Both the position numbers and the translations under genes were made by a program. Of a stretch of 26,379 bases of DNA, positions 20,647-26,379 are shown in pieces. Source of the DNA: a virus; the IMG/VR virus record IMGVR_UViG_3300030098_004020, positions 1-26,379 of that record. One strand, given 5' to 3'. Each line of letters starts with the position of its first letter. The first letter of the stretch is position 1. Below the pieces are notes generated by a model. That model made no database searches, was not told where the DNA came from, and saw nothing but the letters and a program-made list of their open reading frames with translations.

Positions 20647-20665
20647 TGTTAAAAAGGATTTAACA
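20647..20665 (+). promoter_or_regulatory. 7-bp inverted repeat TGTTAAA-AAGGA-TTTAACA
   Basis: The repeat lies between whiB and the next gene and ends about 6 nt before the AGAAAGGAGG ribosome-binding site. The loop AAGGA is itself Shine-Dalgarno-like. It may be an operator for a dimeric regulator or a weak RNA hairpin next to the ribosome site. Confidence 0.45.
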
Positions 20666-20684
20666 AAAAGAAAGGAGGAACCAG

Positions 20685-20936
20685 ATGAGCAAGAGCTTTT
20701 CCAAAGAAGAATGGCTTGCACTACCTGTTGGTCGAGATCACGGTCATCGTAACGACGACATTGACAAACCAGTAGTCGTGTGGACCGTACTTAATAGAAG
20801 TACCGGTTGGTCAAAGATGGATTGGTTTAACGTCGAGTGGAACACGCCGATTGATTTCGGCAATCCGTCAGATGACCAAGACCTTCCAATACCACAATAC
20901 CAACTGGGTGGTGGATTCACACTTAACGCCAGTTAA
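20685..20936 (+). CDS. Hypothetical protein, 83 aa
   Basis: ATG 20685 follows a perfect AGAAAGGAGG site. The protein opens with a short helix (SKEEWLALPVG), has an HGHRNDDID loop, then beta-rich Trp-containing strands (VVVWTVLNRSTGW, DWFNVEWN). It ends with Pro/Gln/Gly-rich sequence. No metal-binding or catalytic set is complete. It is followed after 14 bp by the zinc-ribbon gene. Function unknown. Confidence 0.6.
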   Translation: MSKSFSKEEWLALPVGRDHGHRNDDIDKPVVVWTVLNRSTGWSKMDWFNVEWNTPIDFGNPSDDQDLPIPQYQLGGGFTLNAS

Positions 20937-20950
20937 AGAAAGAAGGAAAC

Positions 20951-21121
20951 ATGGACTTTGATTTCTCACCAGAGAAACCTAAAAGGCGTAAAGCTGCATA
21001 TAAAAAACCTGACTCTTGGGTTAGGTGTTTAGATTGCAGAGCTATTTACGCTGACAGGATAAGTAAGAATTATCCTACTTGTAAGTTCTGTAATGGAGCT
21101 AACTGGTCGAACGATGTTTGA
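20951..21121 (+). CDS. Zinc-ribbon miniprotein, 56 aa
   Basis: ATG 20951 follows GAAAGAAGGAAAC, the same ribosome-binding block as the early genes. The product has a basic N-terminus (EKPKRRKAAYKKP) and then WVRCLDC (C26, C29) and YPTCKFCNG (C44, C47). That is a classical CxxC...CxxC zinc ribbon of about 22 residues. Such single zinc-ribbon proteins in phages usually bind nucleic acid or host RNA polymerase; the target here is unknown. The stop codon overlaps the -35 of a promoter that drives the next genes. Confidence 0.7.
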   Translation: MDFDFSPEKPKRRKAAYKKPDSWVRCLDCRAIYADRISKNYPTCKFCNGANWSNDV

Positions 21122-21145
21122 CATCTGATGACAGTGTGCTACAAT
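21118..21145 (+). promoter_or_regulatory. Promoter TTGACA-N16-TACAAT
   Basis: A perfect -35 (21118-21123) and a near-consensus -10 (21140-21145) are 16 bp apart. The -35 uses the TGA stop of the zinc-ribbon gene. The predicted start near 21152 is 18 nt before ATG 21170. It would drive the replication and recombination genes separately from the early operon. No operator-like repeat is seen around it. Confidence 0.65.
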
Positions 21146-21169
21146 TATAGTAATCCCAGAAAGGAAGGC

Positions 21170-21424
21170 ATGACACTTTACAAAGATATGCAATACCATC
21201 CGGCTTTCACAAACAAGCCTGTAAGGTTAGCACTCACCGATGATAGTAAAGTATTAATTACTTACGACACCGGCGAAGTGTACCCATACGATTGGTCTGT
21301 TGAAATGAACACAGACGAAGCATCGTTATTGCATTACCTATTAACCCAATTTCTTTTCGATGACCTCGTACTTAATCAGGGTATGCCCAAAGATTATTAC
21401 GGGTCAGAGGAAGATACAATCTGA
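21170..21424 (+). CDS. Hypothetical protein, 84 aa
   Basis: I start at ATG 21170, after AGAAAGGAAGG. An in-frame ATG at 21128 lies inside the promoter and is rejected. The product has beta-type sequence in the middle (VRLALTDDSKVLITYDTGEVYPYDWSV) and a helical end with SLLHYLLTQFLFDDLVL. No family is recognised. The TGATG overlap with the next gene points to coupled translation. Confidence 0.6.
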   Translation: MTLYKDMQYHPAFTNKPVRLALTDDSKVLITYDTGEVYPYDWSVEMNTDEASLLHYLLTQFLFDDLVLNQGMPKDYYGSEEDTI

Positions 21425-21660
21425 TGGGAAGAATCCGCAGGATGATACGTCACCGGCGTGACCGGAGATCAATCAAGCGGTTCTCTCAAACCAGAGAAAC
21501 ATTTATAAACATAAGGAAGGATATTAATATGCCAAAAATTACATTACTTGGGTTCACTCCAGAAGAAGAAACGGAGAACCCTCACCTCAAGCAACTCTAC
21601 GATGTAGTTGATGCTATCAATGAGGGCTACAAAAGAGAATACGGTGACGATGATGAGTGA
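21424..21660 (+). CDS. Hypothetical protein, 78 aa, or 43 aa from an internal start
   Basis: Two starts are credible. ATG 21424 overlaps the previous stop and has GAGGAAG upstream. ATG 21529 has AAGGAAGGATATTAAT. The upstream part encodes a very basic segment (MGRIRRMIRHRRDRRSIKRF). The part after 21529 is acidic (MPKITLLGFTPEEETENP to GDDDE). The sharp charge change suggests either two products from one frame or that only the short form is real. I keep the longer form because the frame is open and coupled. Function unknown. Confidence 0.5.
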   Translation: MGRIRRMIRHRRDRRSIKRFSQTRETFINIRKDINMPKITLLGFTPEEETENPHLKQLYDVVDAINEGYKREYGDDDE

Positions 21661-22072
21661 CCCTCGCAACTGCGATGTGTGTCCGACTTGTCGTCGCCCA
21701 TTCAGGGCGCTTCAATCACATGAACGTGCGAGATCAGGAAACCCTGACTCTCTAGAGCATGAAGCAGCAAAGGAACTGAAAGACGCAGGGCTAAGATGCA
21801 AACAAGTCTTAGACTTTCTACGCTGGGAAAAGCATAACGCTTTAACCAGATCACATAGGGCAAGCTACGTCGGCAACAACGGGTTTGTCAGTGGAGAGGA
21901 TATGAGATCAAGTCTTGGCTCTGGAGATTGGCAACGACGTGTCAGGCAACTGTCTGAAGAGTACGGCGTTCCAATAGAAAGAAAAATGGATAACCCCAAC
22001 GGTGGCAGGAAGGTAGCTTATTACCGGCTTGCTGACGGATGGGACTACGAAGGAGAAACAGAATATGTCTGA
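21653..22072 (+). CDS. Zinc-knuckle and winged-helix DNA-binding protein, 139 aa
   Basis: I start at ATG 21653, overlapping the end of the previous gene; an adjacent ATG at 21650 is equally possible. The N-terminus has CDVCPTC (C7, C10, C13) with H23 as a likely fourth ligand. Residues about 78-127 (VSGEDMRSSLG, WQRRVRQLSEEYGVPIER, GGRKVAYYRL) form a winged-helix pattern common in phage and restriction-associated DNA-binding proteins. The central 'WEKHNALTRSHR' helix is basic. It could regulate the nearby promoters or assist replication. No nuclease residues are seen. It shares 8 nt with the next gene. Confidence 0.65.
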   Translation: MSDPRNCDVCPTCRRPFRALQSHERARSGNPDSLEHEAAKELKDAGLRCKQVLDFLRWEKHNALTRSHRASYVGNNGFVSGEDMRSSLGSGDWQRRVRQLSEEYGVPIERKMDNPNGGRKVAYYRLADGWDYEGETEYV

Positions 22073-22217
22073 TGAATACATAGATTACTTAGTGTACGAG
22101 CGTCGTATGGAACGAGCGTTCGGCAAAGAATTTACGGCCAGCAGAAAGCTGTCACCCATAGCGAACAAGGACTTCGAGGGTACGCCCGACGAAAGCGAGA
22201 TCGTTAAGGACAAGTAA
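22065..22217 (+). CDS. Hypothetical protein, 50 aa
   Basis: ATG 22065 follows GAAGGAGAAACAGAAT and overlaps the previous stop. A longer frame starting at 22029 would lie fully inside the previous gene and lacks a site. The protein is a charged helix (YLVYERRMERAFGKEF) with a hydrophilic tail. Its stop TAA directly abuts the GTG start of the exonuclease gene. A small accessory protein of the recombination set is possible from position. Confidence 0.55.
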   Translation: MSDEYIDYLVYERRMERAFGKEFTASRKLSPIANKDFEGTPDESEIVKDK

Positions 22218-23102
22218 GTGAAATACACTAGCGATATAGAGCAGGCTTACGGCAGGTTCTTACAAGGAAACAGAGAGGTCAAGGGAACAGCGTGCGGTAC
22301 TCTGTCTAGGGTGTCTGACTCTGGGGCGTGTCTCCGTCAGCGAGGCTTCAACGCTTTGCAGACAGAGGAATGCCACACCATAGACACGACAACCCTGTTA
22401 GCGTTCGAGCTAGGCACACACATGCACAACGTAGTGCAAGAAGCATGTGCAGACCAGTTTGAAGGAGAGTACGAAACACCCATAGATCTGTCCTACTCAG
22501 GTGTTAGCCTTAGCGGTAGCTGCGATGGTTTAATTAAAGTCAATGACCAATACAGGTTGTTAGAAATAAAAACCATGAGTCCGTTTGGGTATTCCCTCTG
22601 TAAAAACTCAGGGGTTCCTAAGCGAGAACACATTGTGCAAGCCAGCTTGTATGCCAAAGGCATGATAGAAGCAGGCAAACAAGTAGACGCTGTGTACCTA
22701 GTGTACATAGCTAAAGGCGATGACTTCCGTAGCAAAACAAAAGCAGGAGACATGATGGAATGGGTAATCCCGTTAGATTTTTTTATCTACGAGTACAACA
22801 TGTCGCCAATGCAATTAGCTGACGCTGAACTAGAACTGTTCCGCTCTGTCCAATACGATCTTAGCTCCGACAAGCTCCCAGATGCCGTAGTATTTGACGA
22901 CGATGGAGTTGACCAGCTAATAGAAAGCCCTAGCCCCTACGGTGTGCCTCATAAGGGAGGCTACTGGGGGTGTAGGTATTGTAGATTTAATGAGCTGTGC
23001 CAAATGGTAGGACCAACCGATGTGTCTTTATCTACAGCTCGTTATCATGAATCATTATTGAAAGGAGATAATGATGACATCCCAGTTAACGAAGTTAGCT
23101 AA
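22218..23102 (+). CDS. Cas4/RecB-like PD-(D/E)XK exonuclease with iron-sulfur cluster, 294 aa
   Basis: The GTG at 22218 follows AAGGA by 8 nt. The protein has the Cas4-type core. It consists of a GTHMHNVVQ helix (H68, H70), SGSCDGLI with D103, LLEIKT with E116 and K118, and an IVQASLYAKGM helix (Q141). This is the metal-binding set of the PD-(D/E)XK fold. One upstream Cys (C38) and a late C252-x2-C255-x5-C261 group match the four ligands of a [4Fe-4S] cluster in Cas4 and AddB. No CRISPR array or cas1 gene lies nearby, so a role as recombination exonuclease producing 3-prime ends for the following annealing protein is more likely. Its 3-prime end overlaps the next gene. Confidence 0.8.
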   Translation: MKYTSDIEQAYGRFLQGNREVKGTACGTLSRVSDSGACLRQRGFNALQTEECHTIDTTTLLAFELGTHMHNVVQEACADQFEGEYETPIDLSYSGVSLSGSCDGLIKVNDQYRLLEIKTMSPFGYSLCKNSGVPKREHIVQASLYAKGMIEAGKQVDAVYLVYIAKGDDFRSKTKAGDMMEWVIPLDFFIYEYNMSPMQLADAELELFRSVQYDLSSDKLPDAVVFDDDGVDQLIESPSPYGVPHKGGYWGCRYCRFNELCQMVGPTDVSLSTARYHESLLKGDNDDIPVNEVS

Positions 23103-23478
23103 ACCCATACCAGAAGCGTATGTGAAAGTTAAACCAACCGGCAGAGGCGACAGGTACGTTAGTCACGGAGACATAACACAGTTCTTGCTCGCTCATGTTG
23201 GCCCGTTTGATATGAGGATAGTGGAACTTATACGCAGCCCTGAAGGTATAGTTGAGGGTTGCATATTGGAAGCCACGTTCCAGATAGATGGGCGCACGGT
23301 CACTATCCAAGAGATAGGTGAAGTGGAGCGACCTAGTAAACACTCAGGTCAGAACGCTAAGAGTAGCGTCAGCGACGGCATAAAACGGATAGCCATGCGC
23401 TGTTCTCTGGGGTTAAGTCTCTGGACAGGTGACGAAAGCTACCGGCTACATAAAGAACTCACTAAAGGAGAAGAGTAA
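23074..23478 (+). CDS. Rad52-family-like single-strand annealing protein, 134 aa
   Basis: Two adjacent ATGs (23071, 23074) follow AAAGGAG; I take the second for better spacing. The protein starts near 'ip.ayvkvkp.grgdRYVSHGDITQFLLAHVGPF'. It then has beta strands (VEGCILEATFQIDGRTVTIQEIGEV) and the signature SSVSDGIKRIAMRCSLGLSLW (about residues 96-116). The last part matches the 'sDa.KRa....G.gl.lw' helix of the Rad52/Sak group of phage annealing proteins. It is short for that family but similar to other small actinophage members. Next to an exonuclease and an SSB, it should anneal complementary strands during recombination or replication restart. Confidence 0.65.
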   Translation: MTSQLTKLAKPIPEAYVKVKPTGRGDRYVSHGDITQFLLAHVGPFDMRIVELIRSPEGIVEGCILEATFQIDGRTVTIQEIGEVERPSKHSGQNAKSSVSDGIKRIAMRCSLGLSLWTGDESYRLHKELTKGEE

Positions 23479-23480
23479 AT

Positions 23481-23720
23481 ATGGCAAAGCAACTAGAAGA
23501 ACATAATTTCACTAAGGCTGGTTCCAAGCTCAAGTATGATTGGGATCAGTGGCTAGATGGTAACATTTGGGAAATTAAACGACCTGATGATTTCCAAGGC
23601 AGCAGCCAAAACTTTCGTGCTGCTGCGCAAAGTCATTCAAAGCGACGTGGCTTTAAGGTTCGCACAAATGTGGTAGACGATGACACGGTTGTGATCCAAG
23701 CTTACGATAATAACAAATAG
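23481..23720 (+). CDS. Hypothetical protein, 79 aa, probable small nucleic-acid-associated protein
   Basis: ATG 23481 follows AAAGGAG. The sequence contains 'kYdWdqWldGniWeikrpdDFqgssqnfRaaaqshskrrGfkvrt....dtvviqay'. This is a compact pattern recurrent in small actinobacterial and phage proteins of unknown role. The basic central helix (RAAAQSHSKRRGF) could contact DNA. It sits between the annealing protein and SSB, which supports a replication-related job; no direct evidence exists. Confidence 0.6.
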   Translation: MAKQLEEHNFTKAGSKLKYDWDQWLDGNIWEIKRPDDFQGSSQNFRAAAQSHSKRRGFKVRTNVVDDDTVVIQAYDNNK

Positions 23721-23731
23721 GAAGGAAAAGA

Positions 23732-24067
23732 ATGAGTAAAGCAAAATCACATGATGAGATATTAGAAGATGAGTTTGAACACAGGAAACAAGGTGGGATG
23801 CCCAGTCAAGAATTTCTGTTAGACACTGGAGAAATGTTCGTAGCAGATATTTTCTCAGGCGAAGGTAAGTTTTTAATTACTGACGAATGGGAAGAATGTG
23901 GCATCCTTTTGAAATGTGACATATTAAAAGGATGGATAAATGAATTAGATGAGTATTACGAGGAGCTACGGGGTAGCAAAGAAGCGTGGGAAAATTTATT
24001 AACAGCTATGAAATGGACTGATTCAGAAGCATACGATCTTATGTTAGAGGAGCAGAAAGATGATTAA
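23732..24067 (+). CDS. Hypothetical acidic protein, 111 aa
   Basis: ATG 23732 follows GGAAGGAAAAGA. The protein is acidic with helices at both ends (SHDEILEDEFEHRK and SEAYDLMLEEQ). A central segment carries GEMFVADIFSGEGKFLITDEWEECGILL, which looks beta-rich. There are two Cys but no CxxC. No homology is recognised. Its last 8 nt overlap the SSB start. Confidence 0.6.
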   Translation: MSKAKSHDEILEDEFEHRKQGGMPSQEFLLDTGEMFVADIFSGEGKFLITDEWEECGILLKCDILKGWINELDEYYEELRGSKEAWENLLTAMKWTDSEAYDLMLEEQKDD

Positions 24068-24524
24068 CGAACATACACACTACCTTCACGGCAACCTCGG
24101 AAGAGACTGGTCAATGAAAGTAATAGAAAGCACAGGCAAAACCGTCTACGAAAACGCACTTGCCTACTCTCTGAAACAGGACGACCCGACCATCTGGGTC
24201 AACCTCACGATATGGGAGGACAGTAGAGACGGGTCAACCGTACTAGCAGAAACCATTGCAGATAAAACAAGCAAAGGTTCTAGAGTTATAGTGCGTGGGA
24301 AATTCACGCAAAGCTCCTACAAAAACAAAGAAGGAGAAACAAAAACTTCTTGGAACTGTAGCGTATGGGACGTAGCCAATGTCATACGGAAGCCTCAAGG
24401 GGCATCAAACTTTTCATCAGGTACAGGCAGGCTAGGACCAGCCGACGATGAATACAAAAAGAAAGTAGAACAAAACACCGGATACGATTACGATTCTGGA
24501 GAAGCAAAGGAGATACCATTCTAA
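24060..24524 (+). CDS. ssb: Single-stranded DNA-binding protein, 154 aa
   Basis: ATG 24060 follows GAGGAG. The N-terminal 110 residues form an OB-fold of the SSB type: LHGNLGRDWSMK, then ALAYSLKQDDPTIWVNLTIW, TSKGSRVIVRGKFTQSSYKNKEG and SWNCSVWDVANVIR. The low-complexity linker is followed by EAKEIPF, close to the bacterial SSB tip DDDIPF that binds partner proteins. Length is normal. It should coat single strands in replication and support the neighbouring annealing protein. The stop codon overlaps the next ATG by one base. Confidence 0.8.
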   Translation: MINEHTHYLHGNLGRDWSMKVIESTGKTVYENALAYSLKQDDPTIWVNLTIWEDSRDGSTVLAETIADKTSKGSRVIVRGKFTQSSYKNKEGETKTSWNCSVWDVANVIRKPQGASNFSSGTGRLGPADDEYKKKVEQNTGYDYDSGEAKEIPF

Positions 24525-24679
24525 TGACAGCCAACGATCAACTAGTAGCATTACGGATGCCGAAAGATTTAGTAGACAAAGTAGACCACATCGCTACCGA
24601 CGAAGGCCGTACAAGGTCATCAATGATACGCCGTATGCTCGACCAGTACATAGATAACTACGCCTACGTTAAACAGTGA
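24524..24679 (+). CDS. Ribbon-helix-helix (CopG/Arc-like) protein, 51 aa
   Basis: ATG 24524 overlaps the SSB stop (TAATG), with AAGGAG about 15 nt upstream. The product reads DQLVALRMPKDLVDKVDHIA as strand and first helix, and TRSSMIRRMLDQYIDNY as second helix. This is the classical ribbon-helix-helix layout with a basic strand and 'T.s..iR.ml..yi'. Such proteins dimerise and bind operators, so this is a candidate regulator. The stop overlaps the methyltransferase start (GTGA). Confidence 0.75.
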   Translation: MTANDQLVALRMPKDLVDKVDHIATDEGRTRSSMIRRMLDQYIDNYAYVKQ

Positions 24680-25230
24680 TAAAGTTTTCAAGAGAATGGG
24701 CTATGCCCAGCTCTGAAACTTTCACCATTAAACCGATAGCTCATCTGCTTAGGCGTGAGCTATTAGGGGCGTGGCCACACACCGCTGCTATTTGGGTAGA
24801 CCCTTTCGTTAGGAACAGCAACGTCAAACATTTAATGACGTGGACTAACGACATCAACCCAGAGTACGAAGCTGACTACAACATGGAAGCATTAGATTTC
24901 CTGAAACTTATCGACGATGAATCAGTTGACGGAGTTCTATTCGACCCACCGTACAGCGTCAGACAGATCAAAGAATGCTATGAAGGCATTGGGCGTACCG
25001 TCACCCAGTACGATACACAAAACCCGTGGACAGCGTACAAAAAAGAGATAGCACGGATTGTTAAACCGAAAGGGAAAGTTATTAGATTCGGTTGGACATC
25101 TGGTGGCATTGGAAAGAAGCTAGGCTTTGAACTTGTTGAAGTTATGCTTGTACCCCACGGGGGAGTACGTAACGACACGATAGTTACGGTAGAACATAAG
25201 CGATTAGATAAACAGGAGAAGTTATTTTAA
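24676..25230 (+). CDS. DNA methyltransferase (DPPY type), 184 aa
   Basis: GTG 24676 overlaps the previous stop by 4 nt. The protein has VDPFVRNS (residues 41-48) as likely SAM-binding motif I and VLFDPPYS with D90-P-P-Y93 as catalytic motif IV. That makes it an amino-methyltransferase acting on adenine N6 or cytosine N4. It lacks a target-recognition domain of usual size, so it is a small solitary enzyme. IARIVKPKGKVIRFGW resembles motif V. No restriction nuclease partner is evident, so protection of phage DNA or a regulatory mark is more likely. Specificity cannot be read from sequence. The stop overlaps the next ATG by one base. Confidence 0.8.
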   Translation: MIKFSREWAMPSSETFTIKPIAHLLRRELLGAWPHTAAIWVDPFVRNSNVKHLMTWTNDINPEYEADYNMEALDFLKLIDDESVDGVLFDPPYSVRQIKECYEGIGRTVTQYDTQNPWTAYKKEIARIVKPKGKVIRFGWTSGGIGKKLGFELVEVMLVPHGGVRNDTIVTVEHKRLDKQEKLF

Positions 25231-25583
25231 TGTCAAAAGCACGACAAAAAGGAACGACTGGTGAAAATGAAATACTAGCTATGCTCTACGAGTGGGGGCA
25301 TACTGATGCGAAACGAACCTCGGCAGGGAAAGAATCACACGATATCTGGTTGGGGGATATTATCGTGGAGGTTAAGTTTCGTAAACGTTGGACCTTATTC
25401 CCGTGGGTGTCTAAGGCACGTCGAGTGTCTGAAGATAACAGGTGGGTGATCTATTGCATCCACGGGGATAGGCGTTCAGCGGTAGGTCGAACAGTTGGTA
25501 AGGTAGCTGTGATGGATGCGGAGTTCGCAACAGAGCTGCTAATGTTATGGAGACACCACCACGAAAAGGACCAATACCTATGA
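25230..25583 (+). CDS. Holliday-junction-resolvase-like PD-(D/E)XK nuclease, 117 aa
   Basis: ATG 25230 overlaps the methyltransferase stop and has CAGGAG upstream. The protein is close in length to archaeal Hjc and related small nucleases. It shows KGTTGENEILAMLYEWG with E12, AGKESHDIWLGDIIVEVKF with D38 and the E47-V-K49 pair, and then VSKARRVSEDNRWVIYC. This is the single-core PD-(D/E)XK order. It could resolve branched replication products before packaging. A restriction-type nuclease with the neighbouring methyltransferase is the alternative, but size and motif favour a resolvase. The stop overlaps the endolysin ATG by 4 nt. Confidence 0.7.
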   Translation: MSKARQKGTTGENEILAMLYEWGHTDAKRTSAGKESHDIWLGDIIVEVKFRKRWTLFPWVSKARRVSEDNRWVIYCIHGDRRSAVGRTVGKVAVMDAEFATELLMLWRHHHEKDQYL

Positions 25584-26188
25584 AAAAAATATTTACAATA
25601 GTTTTAACACTAGGCTTTCTATTTACAGCAACGCCAGCCCAAGCAGATCACAAGAACCACCCACCGTTTATTGACTGGGGCATGTTAGAAAAATGGACAT
25701 ACGCCTATGAATACGAATGGTTAGAAGAATCTTCATCAGTTCAATGGTTGCAGTATTGGTTGGGCATAGAGCAAGACGGCATTTATGGAAGGCAAACACA
25801 CTTAGCTCACCGGCAAAAAGCTATGGAGCTGGACATTAACGTCAATCTTTTCTGGGACATGGTAGTTGAACAAGATTATGGCCCTGATGTAGAACGCTGG
25901 CGACCCACCGTGGAAGAAGCGATTGTCGCTATGGGTGGCCCTATTGAGGATACATACAGGTTTTTAAGTGTGATGCGTTGCGAAAGCCAAGGTGACCCTG
26001 ATGCTTACAATGCAAGTAGTGGAGCGTCAGGGCTAATGCAGCACCTACAAGTATACTGGCCTCCCCGTGCTAAAGCTGCTGGCTTTGAAGGGGCATCACC
26101 CTTTGACCCTGTAGCAAACATCTATACATCAGCGTGGTTAATATACCGAGCAACTGGTGGAGGTTGGCAGCACTGGGTGTGCGTTTAA
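25580..26188 (+). CDS. Secreted endolysin: signal peptide, peptidoglycan-binding and SLT-type domain, 202 aa
   Basis: ATG 25580 overlaps the preceding stop (ATGA). The first 22 residues form a Sec signal peptide: MKK, hydrophobic core, and ATPAQA cleavage site. Residues about 52-80 (SVQWLQYWLGIEQDGIYGRQT) resemble a peptidoglycan-binding type 1 domain. Residues about 125-202 resemble a lytic transglycosylase or lysozyme-like domain with MRCESQGDPDAYN (E135 as catalytic acid), SSGASGLMQHLQVYWPPRA, DPVANIYTSAWLIYR and GGWQHWVCV. C134 and C201 may form a disulfide outside the membrane. The enzyme would be exported by the host Sec system, so a holin may be needed only for timing. Use in entry is less likely since it lies apart from virion genes. 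Confidence 0.8.
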   Translation: MKKIFTIVLTLGFLFTATPAQADHKNHPPFIDWGMLEKWTYAYEYEWLEESSSVQWLQYWLGIEQDGIYGRQTHLAHRQKAMELDINVNLFWDMVVEQDYGPDVERWRPTVEEAIVAMGGPIEDTYRFLSVMRCESQGDPDAYNASSGASGLMQHLQVYWPPRAKAAGFEGASPFDPVANIYTSAWLIYRATGGGWQHWVCV

Positions 26189-26367
26189 CGACGCTCTAAA
26201 GCCCTGATCCTTTGCTCATGGTCCTCTAGTTGATCTTCAACGTTATCTAGAACAGCGTCACCTCTAGCTAAACGAATTTCAATTTTGATAAGTACAGTTG
26301 ATACCCACGCCATCCACGGTAAGAGACATCCGGTAAGTATCAACAAGAACAACGCTTCTAAACTCAT
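26185..26367 (-). CDS. Small membrane protein with coiled-coil tail, possible holin, 60 aa
   Basis: ATG 26367 follows a very strong site (GGAGGT). One hydrophobic segment (about residues 4-27, SLEALFLLILTGCLLPWMAW onward) is followed by a charged, probably coiled-coil tail (DNVEDQLEDHEQRIRALERR). The gene is on the opposite strand to the endolysin, and their stop codons overlap. Such one-span proteins with a coiled-coil tail next to endolysins are often called holins or holin-like in actinophages. This is the likely role, though a structural membrane protein of the adjoining late region is possible. Confidence 0.6.
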   Translation of the reverse strand: MSLEALFLLILTGCLLPWMAWVSTVLIKIEIRLARGDAVLDNVEDQLEDHEQRIRALERR

Positions 26368-26379
26368 GTAACCTCCAGA

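Noticed and set aside
22218-23102. CRISPR adaptation Cas4
   Set aside because: No repeat-spacer array and no cas1 or cas2 gene lies in the window, and the neighbours are recombination genes, so a phage exonuclease is preferred.
25230-25583. Restriction endonuclease paired with the upstream methyltransferase
   Set aside because: The small single-core PD-(D/E)XK layout and the recombination gene context fit a Holliday-junction-resolvase-like enzyme better. No specificity domain is visible.

Overview
The window is part of the genome of a tailed double-stranded DNA phage, probably infecting a low-GC, possibly aquatic, actinobacterium. The host call rests on a phage-encoded WhiB-like regulator (C9, C28-x2-C31-x5-C37), since Wbl proteins are essentially confined to Actinobacteria and their phages. 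No tail tube, tape-measure or integrase gene is visible. A 2437-residue protein beside the portal would fit a podovirus-like ejection protein, but morphology and lifestyle are not proven by this window.

Layout. Positions 1-15966 form one minus-strand late operon, read right to left. It holds two 32-residue proteins (one acidic, one basic with an AT-hook-like core), a 70-residue protein, terminase large subunit, portal, a 125-residue linker protein, the giant protein with an ADP-ribosyltransferase-like segment, three further virion-type proteins (one with a lysozyme-like domain) and the start of a scaffolding-like protein. Positions 15967-16740 are a divergent control region with twin palindromes, twin operator-like sites, a repeated GTTATAC element, a strand-skewed A/C tract and a promoter. 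Hairpin-rich sequence lies on both sides of it.

Positions 16735-20390 are a plus-strand early operon. It begins with a roughly 310-nt candidate structured RNA and continues with at least eleven small genes of unknown function. Five consecutive intergenic gaps are filled, from stop codon to start codon, by a repeated two-hairpin RNA module. The first hairpin of each module has a GNRA tetraloop and compensatory base changes; the second abuts the ribosome-binding site. A strong terminator closes the operon, and its loop is an 11-nt perfect complement of the operon's recurrent Shine-Dalgarno block. This arrangement is the best candidate for an undescribed system here. It recalls the start-associated and extended start-associated sequences of cluster K mycobacteriophages, but sequence and structure differ.

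Positions 20399-26188 continue on the plus strand: WhiB, small zinc-ribbon and winged-helix proteins, then a compact replication and recombination set (Cas4-like PD-(D/E)XK exonuclease, Rad52-like annealing protein, SSB, ribbon-helix-helix protein, DNA methyltransferase, Holliday-junction-resolvase-like nuclease) and a signal-peptide-bearing endolysin. A small membrane protein on the minus strand overlaps the endolysin stop codon and ends the window. Six short genes (complement 15868-15966, complement 15757-15855, 18873-18995, 19759-19875, 20951-21121, 24524-24679) are called from start, ribosome-binding site and reading frame.
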